Part shown: positions 28,041 through 36,400 of the stretch, one piece after another | Position numbering within the stretch: the first letter of the stretch is position 1 | Layout: each line of letters begins with the position of its first letter | Assembly: GCA_947177425.1 (NCBI GenBank) | Contig: CAMWUN010000018.1 | Location: 1 to 64,000 of the forward strand | Length of the DNA: 64,000 nt | Source of the DNA: an uncultured bacterium | GTDB taxonomy: Bacteria > Bacillota > Clostridia > Lachnospirales > Lachnospiraceae | Direction of reading: 5' to 3' | Translations under genes and position numbers: made by a program | The notes under the pieces: generated by a model | Told to the model about the DNA's origin: nothing | What the model saw: the letters and a program-made list of their open reading frames with translations, nothing else | Databases searched by the model: none

Positions 28041-28092
28041 AGTACTTCTTAAACTCACCGTCATGGCCCTTACCGTGAACTTTAGAAGTGCT
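28041..28092. other. Imperfect hairpin between proB and the RACo-like gene
   Basis: AGTACTTCTTAAACTCACCG on the left pairs with the complementary segment ending in AGAAGTGCT at 28092 (about 16 of 21 pairs). It lies upstream of proB and downstream of the RACo-like gene; there is no clear T-run. Confidence 0.45.
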
Positions 28093-28117
28093 CCTCACGC
28101 TATCATACCATGGATTT

Positions 28118-29602
28118 TTAAAATTTCAACGGAAAATTCATATGAACAAGGAACCGTTCTTTGAAAGTCTCCTCCCCGGCAAGCTCCACATGGATAATTC
28201 TCCTGCATTCTTCTTCCATAATTTTTAGGGCATCTCCGGAAAGCAGCGCCATAGCCGCTCCCATTCCCGCAAGATTCCCGGCCTGATAGATTTTTTCTTT
28301 GGGAACATGAGGGAAAAGCCCTACGGCAAGGCCGCTCTCTATTCCTATATAACATCCAAAAGCCCCGGCAAGATAAATCCTGTCAAGTTGTTCCGCTTTC
28401 ATCCCTGCTTTTTCCAAAAGCGTCTCCGCGCCGGACCGTATGGCACTGACCGACAATTGAAGCTGACGCACATCCCCGGCTGTCAGAAATACCGGATTTT
28501 TCTCATCTGTCAGCAGAAATCTGCGGCCCCTCTCATCTTCCTTTATGCGCTTTGCTATCCGTCCGGGAACGCCGTTTTTTTTGGCTTCCATGCCATCGCG
28601 CATATATCCCGTATGGTCTATGACCCCTGTCCGGTAAAGACAGGCAAGGCTGTCCACAAGGCCCGAACCACAGATGCCTCTCCCGGCTCCGCCCCCAATA
28701 ACCCGGCTGGTCAAATCCTCCATGGGAAATCTCCCTGCCAGAGAAACCATGTCCACGGCTCCCTGTGCGGCGCGCATCCCCTGGCTGACTGCCCCGCCTT
28801 CCAGCGCAGGCCCCGCCGCCGTAGAGCAGGCGAATCTTTTTTTGCCGCACTGCAAAAGAATTTCCCCGTTTGTCCCTATATCTATGGAAAGAATTCTTCT
28901 GCCCGTCTCCTCCATGCTTACATAACCGTGGACTGCCAGGGCATCGGCGCCCACATAGCCCCCTATTGGCGGCAGAATTATAATATCGGCTTCCTGCAAA
29001 AAACGGAAACCAAGTTCGCTTCCTTTCAGATAAACTGTATTTTCATAATCGGGGGAAAAAGGCGCCTTGGACAACTGTAAGGGTACGGTTCCCAGAAGGA
29101 TTTCGCTCATGGCGGTATTGCCTGCCACGGTGACTTTCCTTATGATTCCGTTTCTTTCCCCTTCGGCATTTCCTCCCGCCCGGTTTCCTTTCTTAATCGT
29201 ATCCTGCCCATATACACCGATGTCCCTGCTGCCTGCCAGCCGCACTGTCATCTCTGATGCCATCTCATCCAGCTTTTCCACCAGCATTTCCTGCATCTTC
29301 TTAAGATGCCCGCTGTCCTGCGCAGCAGCCTGAATCCTGCTGATTACATCAGCGCCAAACACAGTCTGGGGATTGGCGTCTGTTTCCGCTTCCAGAAGGG
29401 TTCCCTCTTTTAAATCCCACAGCATCCCTGCCAGAGTCGTGGTTCCTATGTCAAAGGAAATCCCAAGTCCGTTCCCCGGCTGCACTTTAAATCCCTTGGG
29501 AAAGCTTATCCTTACCTGTTTATTTGTGTTTAACTTCCGGTAAATTCCGCATCCATCGCACACCGTCCGTCTGCATCCCGGACACCTGTTTTCTGACACC
29601 AT
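28118..29602 (-). CDS. RACo-like ASKHA protein with an N-terminal cysteine cluster
   Basis: A 494-residue member of the ASKHA (actin/Hsp70 ATPase) group that includes RACo, the reductive activator of corrinoid methyltransferases. ATP-binding motifs are GISFDIGTTTLAGMLWDL, LSIDIGTNGEILLQ and IGGGAGRGICGSGLVDSLA; the C-terminal part (LDRIYLAGAFGCYIGIESGL) is typical. RACo proteins carry a 2Fe-2S ferredoxin domain in front. Here it is replaced by about 20 residues with CPGC-x4-CDGC. This may bind iron-sulfur or zinc. No corrinoid protein or methyltransferase gene is adjacent, so the partner is unknown. The ATG has no obvious strong ribosome binding site. Confidence 0.85.
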   Translation of the reverse strand: MVSENRCPGCRRTVCDGCGIYRKLNTNKQVRISFPKGFKVQPGNGLGISFDIGTTTLAGMLWDLKEGTLLEAETDANPQTVFGADVISRIQAAAQDSGHLKKMQEMLVEKLDEMASEMTVRLAGSRDIGVYGQDTIKKGNRAGGNAEGERNGIIRKVTVAGNTAMSEILLGTVPLQLSKAPFSPDYENTVYLKGSELGFRFLQEADIIILPPIGGYVGADALAVHGYVSMEETGRRILSIDIGTNGEILLQCGKKRFACSTAAGPALEGGAVSQGMRAAQGAVDMVSLAGRFPMEDLTSRVIGGGAGRGICGSGLVDSLACLYRTGVIDHTGYMRDGMEAKKNGVPGRIAKRIKEDERGRRFLLTDEKNPVFLTAGDVRQLQLSVSAIRSGAETLLEKAGMKAEQLDRIYLAGAFGCYIGIESGLAVGLFPHVPKEKIYQAGNLAGMGAAMALLSGDALKIMEEECRRIIHVELAGEETFKERFLVHMNFPLKF

Positions 29603-29706
29603 ATCCGCCCCCGCAAAACCTCATCTTTTTTATTTACATTATACACAGCGGCCACCGTTTGTACAACCGCCGGATGTTGGATAGTGCGGAGCAGAGAGAA
29701 CGGGTA

Positions 29707-29850
29707 GTTACTTTTCACGGGTCAGGAATGCGCATTTACTGCGCATTCCGTGAGAACATGATTCAGGTGTGAGGGGCGATCTTTGCGAAGCAAACTTTAA
29801 ATATCGCCCCGAATGTTACTATGAGCGGCTCCCAAGCCGTGAATAGTAAC
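29707..29850 (+). mobile_element. 144-bp MITE with 8-bp target duplication
   Basis: Terminal inverted repeats GTTACTTTTCACGG and CCGTGAATAGTAAC (13 of 14 pair). It is flanked by the direct repeat AACGGGTA at 29699-29706 and 29851-29858. Internal palindromes are GAATGCGCA / TGCGCATTC and GGGGCGAT / ATCGCCCC. It encodes no protein. A second copy in the opposite orientation lies at 40044-40166. The rest of the 386-bp gap (29603-29988) shows nothing else except the promoter region of the next gene. Confidence 0.85.
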
Positions 29851-29988
29851 AACGGGTAAGGCAGATGATGATTGCTAATAATAAGGCAAAGGGAGATTAA
29901 GGAAAATTTAATGGAATTGTGTGTCCGGTTGTGGTAAATTAACAGCGTTGAACAATTTAATCAGAATTTACAGAGAGGAGTTAATCAA

Positions 29989-30822
29989 ATGGGAAATAAA
30001 AAGAAATTATTCTTATCTATTTTCATTGCTGTAATCATAATTCTTGTTTATGCCGTTTTTGTTAACGTATGCATAGCACCATTAATTAAAAATAAATCAA
30101 GCTTCTTAGCAGCAGGCATAATACAAGCTGTTGCAAGATTAGTATTATCAGTAATTTTGTGGATATCAATAAATAGACTTTTTAATATTAAAATAGAAAT
30201 AAAGAAAGCGGGATTTATAAAAGGATTTTTATGGTATGGATTCATTTTAATTATTGCAATTTTATTTCAACTTGCCAGCAATTATCAACCACCAGAAAAA
30301 AATTTTCCAGAAGCATTACCAATGATTGTTTATTTTTTCATAGTAACACTTGCAATTGGGATATATGAAGAATTGTTGTGTAGAGGTTTATTATTTAATT
30401 CATTTGAAAATTATTTTGGAGATACCAAAAAAGGGATATATATATCAGCCATTTTTTCATCGTTAGTATTTGGAATCATGCATCTGATGAATCTTATATG
30501 GTCTCCTTCATTGATAATATCAACAACGTGTCAGGTAATATATGCAACATTCGTTGGCTTTCTATTTTGTGTTATATATTATCGTTCTAAAAACTTAATT
30601 TCATGTGTGTTGTTGCATGGAATATTTGATTTTACGGCTTATTTTTGGTTTGCATTCTCTGATAATTTGTTTCAACAAACACTAGATTCTAATTCTGTAG
30701 ATATCTCAATTGGAAATGGGGTTTTGTTGATATTGTTATCATCAACTTTTGTTATATCAGGAATATTGCAATTAAGAAAAGAATTTAGTAATAAAACTTT
30801 AGATATGAAAAATAATAAATAA
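29989..30822 (+). CDS. CPBP family intramembrane metalloprotease
   Basis: A 277-residue membrane protein with seven to eight hydrophobic segments. All three CPBP motifs are present: YEELLCRG (EExxxR), FGIMHL (FxxxH) and HGIFDF (HxxxD), which together bind the catalytic metal. CPBP proteins process prenylated proteins in eukaryotes and serve in bacteriocin self-immunity or maturation in Gram-positives. AGAGGAG precedes the ATG. It is the first gene of an AT-rich island with two further relatives downstream. Confidence 0.88.
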   Translation: MGNKKKLFLSIFIAVIIILVYAVFVNVCIAPLIKNKSSFLAAGIIQAVARLVLSVILWISINRLFNIKIEIKKAGFIKGFLWYGFILIIAILFQLASNYQPPEKNFPEALPMIVYFFIVTLAIGIYEELLCRGLLFNSFENYFGDTKKGIYISAIFSSLVFGIMHLMNLIWSPSLIISTTCQVIYATFVGFLFCVIYYRSKNLISCVLLHGIFDFTAYFWFAFSDNLFQQTLDSNSVDISIGNGVLLILLSSTFVISGILQLRKEFSNKTLDMKNNK

Positions 30823-31030
30823 TTAAATAAATTGCCAATTGTCAGAAAAATCAAGGCAATAATCAGCTACAACAAAACGAACCTTGCGAGGAAACTTCAG
30901 AACGAGAGCCGACAGTATAACATACAACACAACAAGACTAAGCGGAGGGAGGAAGAGATTTGATAGAAATATAAATGTGATTGTGGTATTATGTCAGAGA
31001 TACAAATTGGATTTTTTTAGAGGTGGTATT

Positions 31031-31633
31031 ATGAAAAAAACAATTTTATATATTCATGGAAAGGGTGGAAGCCATTTGGAAGCTGAACAGTACAAGAAAA
31101 ATTGTTCAGGTTTTGATATGATTGGTATAGAGTACAATGACTATCTTCCGTGGATTGTTCAAAATCAAATTAAAGTTGCTTACGACAGCGCACATAAAAG
31201 ATATGACCATATTTATGTGCTTGCAAATAGTATTGGCGCTTACTTTGCAATGCACACATTACAAACTTGTAATATTAAAAAGGCTTTATTTATTTCGCCT
31301 GTACTTGATATGGAAAGGCTTATATTGGATATGATGAGTTGGGCGAATGTATCAGAAACAGATTTGCATGAGAAAAGAGAAATTTCCACGGATTTTGGAG
31401 AAACACTGTCATGGGAATATTTATGCTTTGTTAGGGAGAACCCCATAACCTGGAACGTTCCTACTGAAATTTTATATGCTGGAAACGATAATCTCATATC
31501 ACGCCAAACAATAAATAAGTTTATTAGCAACCATAATGCAAATCTAACAGTAATGGAAAAGGGAGAGCATTGGTTTCATACAGACGAACAGCTTGCCTTT
31601 TTAGATAGTTGGATGAAAAAAGCAATACAATAA
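31031..31633 (+). CDS. Small alpha/beta hydrolase
   Basis: A 200-residue hydrolase of the short RBBP9/YdeN-like size class. It starts MKKTILYIHGKGGSHLEAEQ (oxyanion-hole HG). The nucleophile elbow is LANSIGAYF, the acid is in LYAGNDNL and the His in KGEHWFH. The start is ATG 31031 behind AGAGGTGG; a frame extending upstream to 30884 has no ribosome binding site. The substrate is unknown. It is in a row of AT-rich genes of one orientation but with its own spacer of 208 bp. Confidence 0.8.
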   Translation: MKKTILYIHGKGGSHLEAEQYKKNCSGFDMIGIEYNDYLPWIVQNQIKVAYDSAHKRYDHIYVLANSIGAYFAMHTLQTCNIKKALFISPVLDMERLILDMMSWANVSETDLHEKREISTDFGETLSWEYLCFVRENPITWNVPTEILYAGNDNLISRQTINKFISNHNANLTVMEKGEHWFHTDEQLAFLDSWMKKAIQ

Positions 31634-31692
31634 CTTCCGGTTGTCGGAAAGTTGCAGAAAGTGCAAAATCGGAATTTCATAAGGAGAGGAGA

Positions 31693-32364
31693 ATGGTTAG
31701 AGAAGTAAAATGGACAAAATATTTATGGCTGAGTTTACTCTCATTTGGAGCATTTATGCTTGAATATCTGTCAATATTCGTAATTGAAGTTATAATTCTG
31801 CATGCAGATATACAGAATTATACAACGTACCAAAGAAACATTCATTGTATCATAATGGTTTTTATGTGGGCGTTTTTCATTGGTGTTCTCTTGATTTTTT
31901 CAAGGAAACATTATCATTTTCCATCAAGCGGAAACAAAAGAGAGAGGATTTCTTTGAAAAATTGGATAGTAATGCTTGCTTGCTTCATTGGCTGTAAAAT
32001 TATCACTTTCATTGATTGGCATACATTAAAGTTCATCGGAGAAGCACAGGGTAAAACCGTATTCCAATTTTGTGTGCAATATTTATACTATATATTTGAG
32101 GTAATGCTTGTAATTCTAATCATAATATATGGACAAAAAGCGATTGAAACCTTGTTGAAAAAAGAAAGTCCAATTCCTTTTGGCGGTATTATATTGGCTG
32201 TGACATGGGGAGCGTTTCATTTCGTATCAAGAGGAGTAGGACTTGAAATATGGAACGGAATTTCTACTATGATATTTTCTGTTCTTAGTGGTGTAATGTA
32301 TTTAAGATTAAACAGGAAATGCTTGTATAGCTATTTTTTCATCGCTATAGGTTATTTACTATAA
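31693..32364 (+). CDS. CPBP-like membrane protein, motifs incomplete
   Basis: A 223-residue protein with about six hydrophobic segments (WLSLLSFGAFMLEYLSIFVI at the start). The segment ILAVTWGAFHFVSRG resembles the FxxxH motif of CPBP proteins, but no EExxxR motif is present (YYIFEVMLVI at that place), so it is probably not a protease. The ATG at 31693 follows AAGGAGAGGAG. Between CPBP genes, it may be a paralogue that lost activity. Confidence 0.6.
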   Translation: MVREVKWTKYLWLSLLSFGAFMLEYLSIFVIEVIILHADIQNYTTYQRNIHCIIMVFMWAFFIGVLLIFSRKHYHFPSSGNKRERISLKNWIVMLACFIGCKIITFIDWHTLKFIGEAQGKTVFQFCVQYLYYIFEVMLVILIIIYGQKAIETLLKKESPIPFGGIILAVTWGAFHFVSRGVGLEIWNGISTMIFSVLSGVMYLRLNRKCLYSYFFIAIGYLL

Positions 32365-32590
32365 TTTCCAGTTTATCGGGAAAAATCAAGACAGAAAAAT
32401 GATATGAAAACTGAATATTGTTTACCTTTAGGTTAGTGAGCTTCATACTTCCTAAAATTAAACGATTATTATGAAATTCTGTTGAAATTCGTGGGACAAA
32501 GGTTGCTGTATTAATTTACTTAAATAACTATTATCACAATCATAATTGAATAAATCTATGCGCTCTATTTTATTGTAAAGGAGCAGTTTC

Positions 32591-32647
32591 ATGAGCAAAG
32601 ACAGCAAGACCGGACAAAGAGCCAGCCGACAGTGGAGGGGCATATGA
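32591..32647 (+). CDS. Possible 18-residue upstream ORF
   Basis: ATG with AAAGGAG upstream encodes MSKDSKTGQRASRQWRGI, and its stop overlaps the start of the next CPBP gene (ATATGA). This arrangement would give translational coupling. It may also be the degraded start of another gene. The rest of the 280-bp spacer shows no clear feature. Confidence 0.35.
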   Translation: MSKDSKTGQRASRQWRGI

Positions 32648-33366
32648 ATAAGATAGATGCCAAAGGACTTATATTAAGAATTTTTACGCCCACAATAGTT
32701 TTAAGTTTGAGTTATTTATTATTGGGGAATTTTTGCAATATACCGCATATACTACTATTTTGCATTTTGGGAACGGTTATATTGGTGCCAATGGAATTAG
32801 GCGTAATTTTTTCTGCAAGCAAAAGAGAAAATGGAGTGTATTCACTTAAAAGTGCATTTATCGGGCAAGAGAAATTGCCGCTATGGAAAATACTAATAAT
32901 TGCATTTGTTTTCTTCGGAGTGGCAGGATTGCTTTCGGCATTTGTTGCACCTTTAGAAAATCAGATTTTCGCTCAAACGAGAGTTACTTTACTTAATAAT
33001 TTACCGATAGGTTTTGATTGGACAAATTATGAATACATGAAATCATTTTCAAAACCAATACTGATATTGACTTGCATATATTATGGTGCTTTTAATGTAT
33101 TAATTGCACCCATAACAGAAGAATTATTTTTTAGAGGATATTTAACTTCACACTATAAAAAGCAAAGCTCGTTTCTCCCAATAGTTATAGCTGTTTTGTT
33201 TTCACTTTATCATTTCTGGCTGCCTTTTAATAATATATTTCGTATATTAGCGTTTGCACCAGTGGCATATGTGGCATATAAGGAAAAGAATTTGTATATA
33301 AGTATATGTTTTCATTGCTTATGCAATCTATTCTCGGTAGTTAGTTTTGTAATGGCGACATTGTGA
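32644..33366 (+). CDS. CPBP family intramembrane metalloprotease
   Basis: A 240-residue membrane protein with all CPBP motifs: TEELFFRG (EExxxR), FSLYHFW (FxxxH) and HCLCNLF (HxxxN). The ATG at 32644 follows GGAGGGG and overlaps the stop of an 18-codon upstream ORF. It is the best-conserved CPBP protein of the island together with the one at 29989. Possible roles are immunity to, or export of, a peptide; no bacteriocin precursor was seen nearby. Confidence 0.88.
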   Translation: MNKIDAKGLILRIFTPTIVLSLSYLLLGNFCNIPHILLFCILGTVILVPMELGVIFSASKRENGVYSLKSAFIGQEKLPLWKILIIAFVFFGVAGLLSAFVAPLENQIFAQTRVTLLNNLPIGFDWTNYEYMKSFSKPILILTCIYYGAFNVLIAPITEELFFRGYLTSHYKKQSSFLPIVIAVLFSLYHFWLPFNNIFRILAFAPVAYVAYKEKNLYISICFHCLCNLFSVVSFVMATL

Positions 33367-33403
33367 TAAATGATTCGATACCTAATTTGGAGGAAAATTA
33401 AAA

Positions 33404-33487
33404 ATGTTTTTATACCACTATTATGATGCTTCCATGAAACCATTCCAAAATTTATCATATGTTTCTATTGAAGAAGCAAAAAAATAA
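33404..33487 (+). pseudogene. Truncated start of a lost gene (27 codons)
   Basis: TTGGAGG precedes an ATG that encodes MFLYHYYDASMKPFQNLSYV, SIEEAKK, then stop. The pattern looks like the N-terminus of a longer Lachnospiraceae protein. Adding one base near the A-run at 33478-33484 would continue the frame as IIKDIEHG, so a frameshift or deletion removed the rest. I cannot name the family. Confidence 0.4.
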
Positions 33488-33517
33488 TAAAGGATATTGA
33501 ACACGGAGGTAATAGGT

Positions 33518-33970
33518 ATGGTTATACAATATAAGAAATTAACGGAAAAAGAACTGGATACATTCATAGAAATGAGAATCTGCCAACTGCGGGAAGAAGG
33601 AGCAACAGAAGATCTGGATTTAAAGTCTGCCTTAAGGGATTATTACAATCGGCATATGGCAGATGGCACTTTTGTCTCTTGGCTGGCTGTTGATGGAGAC
33701 AAAATTGTAGGAACAAGTGGAATGTCATTCATTGAAAAACCGCCATATTTTGGATGCCCTAATGGAAAAATAGGATTACTGTCCAGCATGTATACTTCTA
33801 ATGATTATCGCAGGCGGGGAATTGCAAAAGAATTGTTATCACGAGTTGTAAATGAGGCAAAAGAATATGGGTGTAGCAGCGTCCAAATTACAGCTTCAGA
33901 TATGGGTGTTTTATTGTATACTGATTTTGGTTTTATGAAAAATGGAAATTTTATGCAATACCAATTGTAG
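33518..33970 (+). CDS. GNAT family N-acetyltransferase
   Basis: A 150-residue acetyltransferase. The acetyl-CoA loop is DYRRRGIAKELLSRVVNEAK (about 100-118, matching R/Q-x-x-G-x-A), preceded by IGLLSSMYTSNDY. A late beta-bulge segment (VQITASDMGVLLYTDFGFM) completes the fold. GGAGG lies eight bases before the ATG at 33518. The acceptor substrate is unknown. It is the last gene of the AT-rich island. Confidence 0.87.
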   Translation: MVIQYKKLTEKELDTFIEMRICQLREEGATEDLDLKSALRDYYNRHMADGTFVSWLAVDGDKIVGTSGMSFIEKPPYFGCPNGKIGLLSSMYTSNDYRRRGIAKELLSRVVNEAKEYGCSSVQITASDMGVLLYTDFGFMKNGNFMQYQL

Positions 33971-34020
33971 GTATGTAAATATTTCCGAAAAGTCATTGAA
34001 ATATTTTACAGGAGATTTTT

Positions 34021-34101
34021 ATGACAGCTAATATCTTCCTTGAAAAGCAGCGCTTTCCCCGGAGGGTTATCACTGGCGGCAAATCTATTTGCCGCTTATG
34101 A
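34021..34101 (+). CDS. Possible 26-residue upstream ORF
   Basis: ATG behind AGGAG encodes MTANIFLEKQRFPRRVITGG and KSICRL. It ends 15 bases before the next gene. Its 3' part contains the palindrome GCGGCAAATCTATTTGCCGC. It may be a leader ORF or a gene remnant. Confidence 0.3.
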   Translation: MTANIFLEKQRFPRRVITGGKSICRL

Positions 34102-34116
34102 CAGAAAGGAAAATTT

Positions 34117-34977
34117 ATGTGGACAGCAGATAATTGGAAAGACTATGAAGTAATAGATACCTCCTGTGGGGAAAAGCTGGAGCGTTGGGGAAAATATATC
34201 CTCCTGCGCCCCGACCCGCAGGTCATCTGGGACACGCCCAAAAAGGCGCGGGAATGGAAGCAGTTAAACGGCCATTACCACAGAAGTTCCAAGGGCGGCG
34301 GGGAATGGGAATTTTTCAGCCTGCCGGAAGAATGGAATATTCATTACCGGAAGCTGACCTTCCGGCTGAAACCTTTCAGTTTCAAGCACACCGGACTTTT
34401 TCCCGAACAGGCGGTAAACTGGGACTGGTTTTCCGAAATAATCAAGAAAGCCGGCCGCCCCGTAAAAATCTTAAATCTGTTTGCCTACACAGGCGGCGCA
34501 ACCCTGTCCGCCGCGGCCGCCGGCGCCAGCGTCACCCATGTGGACGCCTCCAAAGGCATGGTGGCATGGGCAAAAGAAAACGCTGCCGTATCCGGGCTTG
34601 GGGAGGCTCCCATCCGCTATCTGGTAGACGACTGCGTAAAATTTGCAGAACGCGAAATCCGCCGGGGCAATACCTACGACGGCATTATTATGGATCCCCC
34701 TTCTTATGGCAGAGGCCCCAAAGGTGAAATATGGAAAATGGAAGACAGCATCTACCCTTTCATTGAGCTGACCTCAAAGCTCCTTAGCAAAGACGCCCTG
34801 TTTTTCCTAATCAACTCCTACACCACCGGCCTGCAGCCTGCCGTGCTTACCTATATGCTGAGTTCTGCCATTGCCAAAAAAATGGGAGGACAGGTTATGT
34901 CCTCCGAGATTGGTATTCCTGTGAAGGAAAGCGGGCTGATACTTCCCTGCGGGGCTTCGGGGCGGTGGATGAAATAA
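34117..34977 (+). CDS. RlmI-like class I methyltransferase
   Basis: A 286-residue SAM-dependent methyltransferase of the group related to 23S rRNA cytosine-C5 methyltransferases. The SAM-binding motif I is ILNLFAYTGGATLSAAAAG (about 120-138), followed by VTHVDASKGMVAWAKENA; the catalytic-region motif is IIMDPPSYGRGPKGEIW (about 190-206). The N-terminal PUA domain of E. coli RlmI is absent, so the target may differ. GC content rises here relative to the island upstream. GAAAGGA precedes the ATG. Confidence 0.87.
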   Translation: MWTADNWKDYEVIDTSCGEKLERWGKYILLRPDPQVIWDTPKKAREWKQLNGHYHRSSKGGGEWEFFSLPEEWNIHYRKLTFRLKPFSFKHTGLFPEQAVNWDWFSEIIKKAGRPVKILNLFAYTGGATLSAAAAGASVTHVDASKGMVAWAKENAAVSGLGEAPIRYLVDDCVKFAEREIRRGNTYDGIIMDPPSYGRGPKGEIWKMEDSIYPFIELTSKLLSKDALFFLINSYTTGLQPAVLTYMLSSAIAKKMGGQVMSSEIGIPVKESGLILPCGASGRWMK

Positions 34978-35023
34978 ACACCGCCCTTTCATGACAACCT
35001 TATAAAATATTTTCAGCCCCCAG

Positions 35024-35164
35024 TCATTTGCTTTCTCCCGTTTCATCAACCAGCCGTGATTTCGTATACATTATATTGCCAATCACCTGGCCGTCCAGTT
35101 CCACGACAAAATCCAGCTCAGGTATAAAATCCTCGTGTCCGCCCAGCCGGCAATCCATGGGCAT
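35024..35164 (-). pseudogene. Remnant of a GNAT acetyltransferase
   Basis: 46 codons read MPMDCRLGGHEDFIPELDFV, VELDGQVIGNIMYTK, then SRLVDETGESK and a stop. GEDFIPELDFV and VIGNIMYTKA are hallmark segments of a common Clostridial GNAT enzyme. The N-terminal part and the whole acetyl-CoA-binding half are missing, so this is a fragment. Confidence 0.7.
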
Positions 35165-35201
35165 TGATTTTCATTCCGCCAAAAAAGCGCTCTGGTAAAC
35201 A

Positions 35202-35687
35202 TCATCCCCGTGCATCACGTATGGCGGACAGCGCTCTTCCCACCCACTGGTCATACTCTGGAATCCATCTGGCCGCTATATTATTGCTCTGATACACATA
35301 GGGCGCCCTTTCCGGGAAATAGAAATACATCCTGCTGCCATAAACCACAAGCATCCCGGCCACCAGCAGGCCAAGGGCCAGACCGGGCCTTTTCACCTTT
35401 ACGCCCCTGATATAGCGGAAATATCCGCAGTACAGCAGGAAAATCACAATTAAAAAAATGGACGGATTGATATGGGCCGCCCTTGCCGCTTCTCCCTGTA
35501 GCAGGTAAAGGGCTGCTCTGGTCAGCCCGCATCCCGCGCAGGGAATCCCTGTGAGCACCAGCAGCGGGCAGAATGCGCCGAACACAGAATGTACAATTTG
35601 ATAGTAAACCAGAAAAACCGCCCCTGCCAGCCCGGCCGCTTTCATGTCAGGCCAGACCCTGTCTGCGACTTTTTTTATTCTTGTCAT
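35202..35687 (-). CDS. DUF2752 membrane protein
   Basis: A 161-residue membrane protein of the DUF2752 family. The hallmark GIPCAGCGLTRAALYLLQG lies near residues 45-65, with three to four hydrophobic segments around it. Function unknown; the conserved cysteines may bind a metal. The start is probably the ATG at 35687, which overlaps the 3' end of ktrA by 41 bp; an ATG at 35723 would overlap by 77 bp. It likely belongs to the ktr operon. Confidence 0.82.
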   Translation of the reverse strand: MTRIKKVADRVWPDMKAAGLAGAVFLVYYQIVHSVFGAFCPLLVLTGIPCAGCGLTRAALYLLQGEAARAAHINPSIFLIVIFLLYCGYFRYIRGVKVKRPGLALGLLVAGMLVVYGSRMYFYFPERAPYVYQSNNIAARWIPEYDQWVGRALSAIRDARG

Positions 35688-36339
35688 TGTCGAATCTCTT
35701 AAGAAGCCGGTCCACGTCTTCAATCCTGCCCACCACCATCAGATGTTCCTTCTCATCAAACTCATGCTCCGCCATGGGCAGAAGCTTGGTGCTTTCGCCC
35801 TTTTTAATCCCCAGAATGCTCACCTTATATTTTGCCCGGAAATTTACCTCTTTAATGGATTTGCCCACCCATTCTTCTGCTACCGGAATTTCATAAATGG
35901 AATATTCATCATTTAATTCAATATAGTCAAACACATGGCTGGAACTGTAACGGATTGCTGCCTTCTCTGCAATATCCCGGTCAGGATAAATCACCTCGTC
36001 CGCACCGTTGCGAAGAAGGAATTTGGCCTGTATATCCCTGGTGGCCTTGCTGACCACATACTTTGCACCGTTTTCTTTTAACAGGGAGGTAATCTCTAAA
36101 CTGCTCTGGAAATTCGTTCCGATACAGACAAAACAAATATCAAAATTGTTGACGCCGATGCTCTTTAAGACCTCCACATTGGTGCAGTCCCCAATCTGGG
36201 CATTGGTGACAATCGGCATCATTGCCTCCACATTGTCTTCCTTTACATCCACCACCATCACTTCATTTTTCATTTCCACCATGTTCCTGCAGAGATGCTG
36301 CCCAAACCTCCCAAGCCCTATAATCAAAACCGACCTCAT
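35647..36339 (-). CDS. ktrA: Potassium uptake regulatory subunit (KtrA/TrkA type)
   Basis: A 230-residue cytoplasmic RCK protein that gates the KtrB channel by nucleotide binding. The Rossmann start is MRSVLIIGLGRFGQHLCRNM with the GxGxxG loop and VVDVKEDNVE after beta-2; an RCK_C domain spans about 140-220. A single RCK unit marks the Ktr type, not the double TrkA. AAGGAG precedes the ATG at 36339. ktrB lies 61 bp upstream in the same direction. Confidence 0.93.
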   Translation of the reverse strand: MRSVLIIGLGRFGQHLCRNMVEMKNEVMVVDVKEDNVEAMMPIVTNAQIGDCTNVEVLKSIGVNNFDICFVCIGTNFQSSLEITSLLKENGAKYVVSKATRDIQAKFLLRNGADEVIYPDRDIAEKAAIRYSSSHVFDYIELNDEYSIYEIPVAEEWVGKSIKEVNFRAKYKVSILGIKKGESTKLLPMAEHEFDEKEHLMVVGRIEDVDRLLKRFDNDKNKKSRRQGLA

Positions 36340-36400
36340 TTCTGTCTCCTTCCTATCCACACATATATACAATTTTTATCATCTTTCATCCATGCAGCAG

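Noticed and set aside
28307-29080. 257-codon frame on the plus strand
   Set aside because: Shadow of the RACo-like gene; composition is that of an antisense frame.
31620-32400. Integron-like attC sites after the small island genes
   Set aside because: Short hairpins such as AACTTCCG / CGGAAAGTT follow some stop codons, but the conserved attC boxes and an integrase are missing and the sites do not align well.
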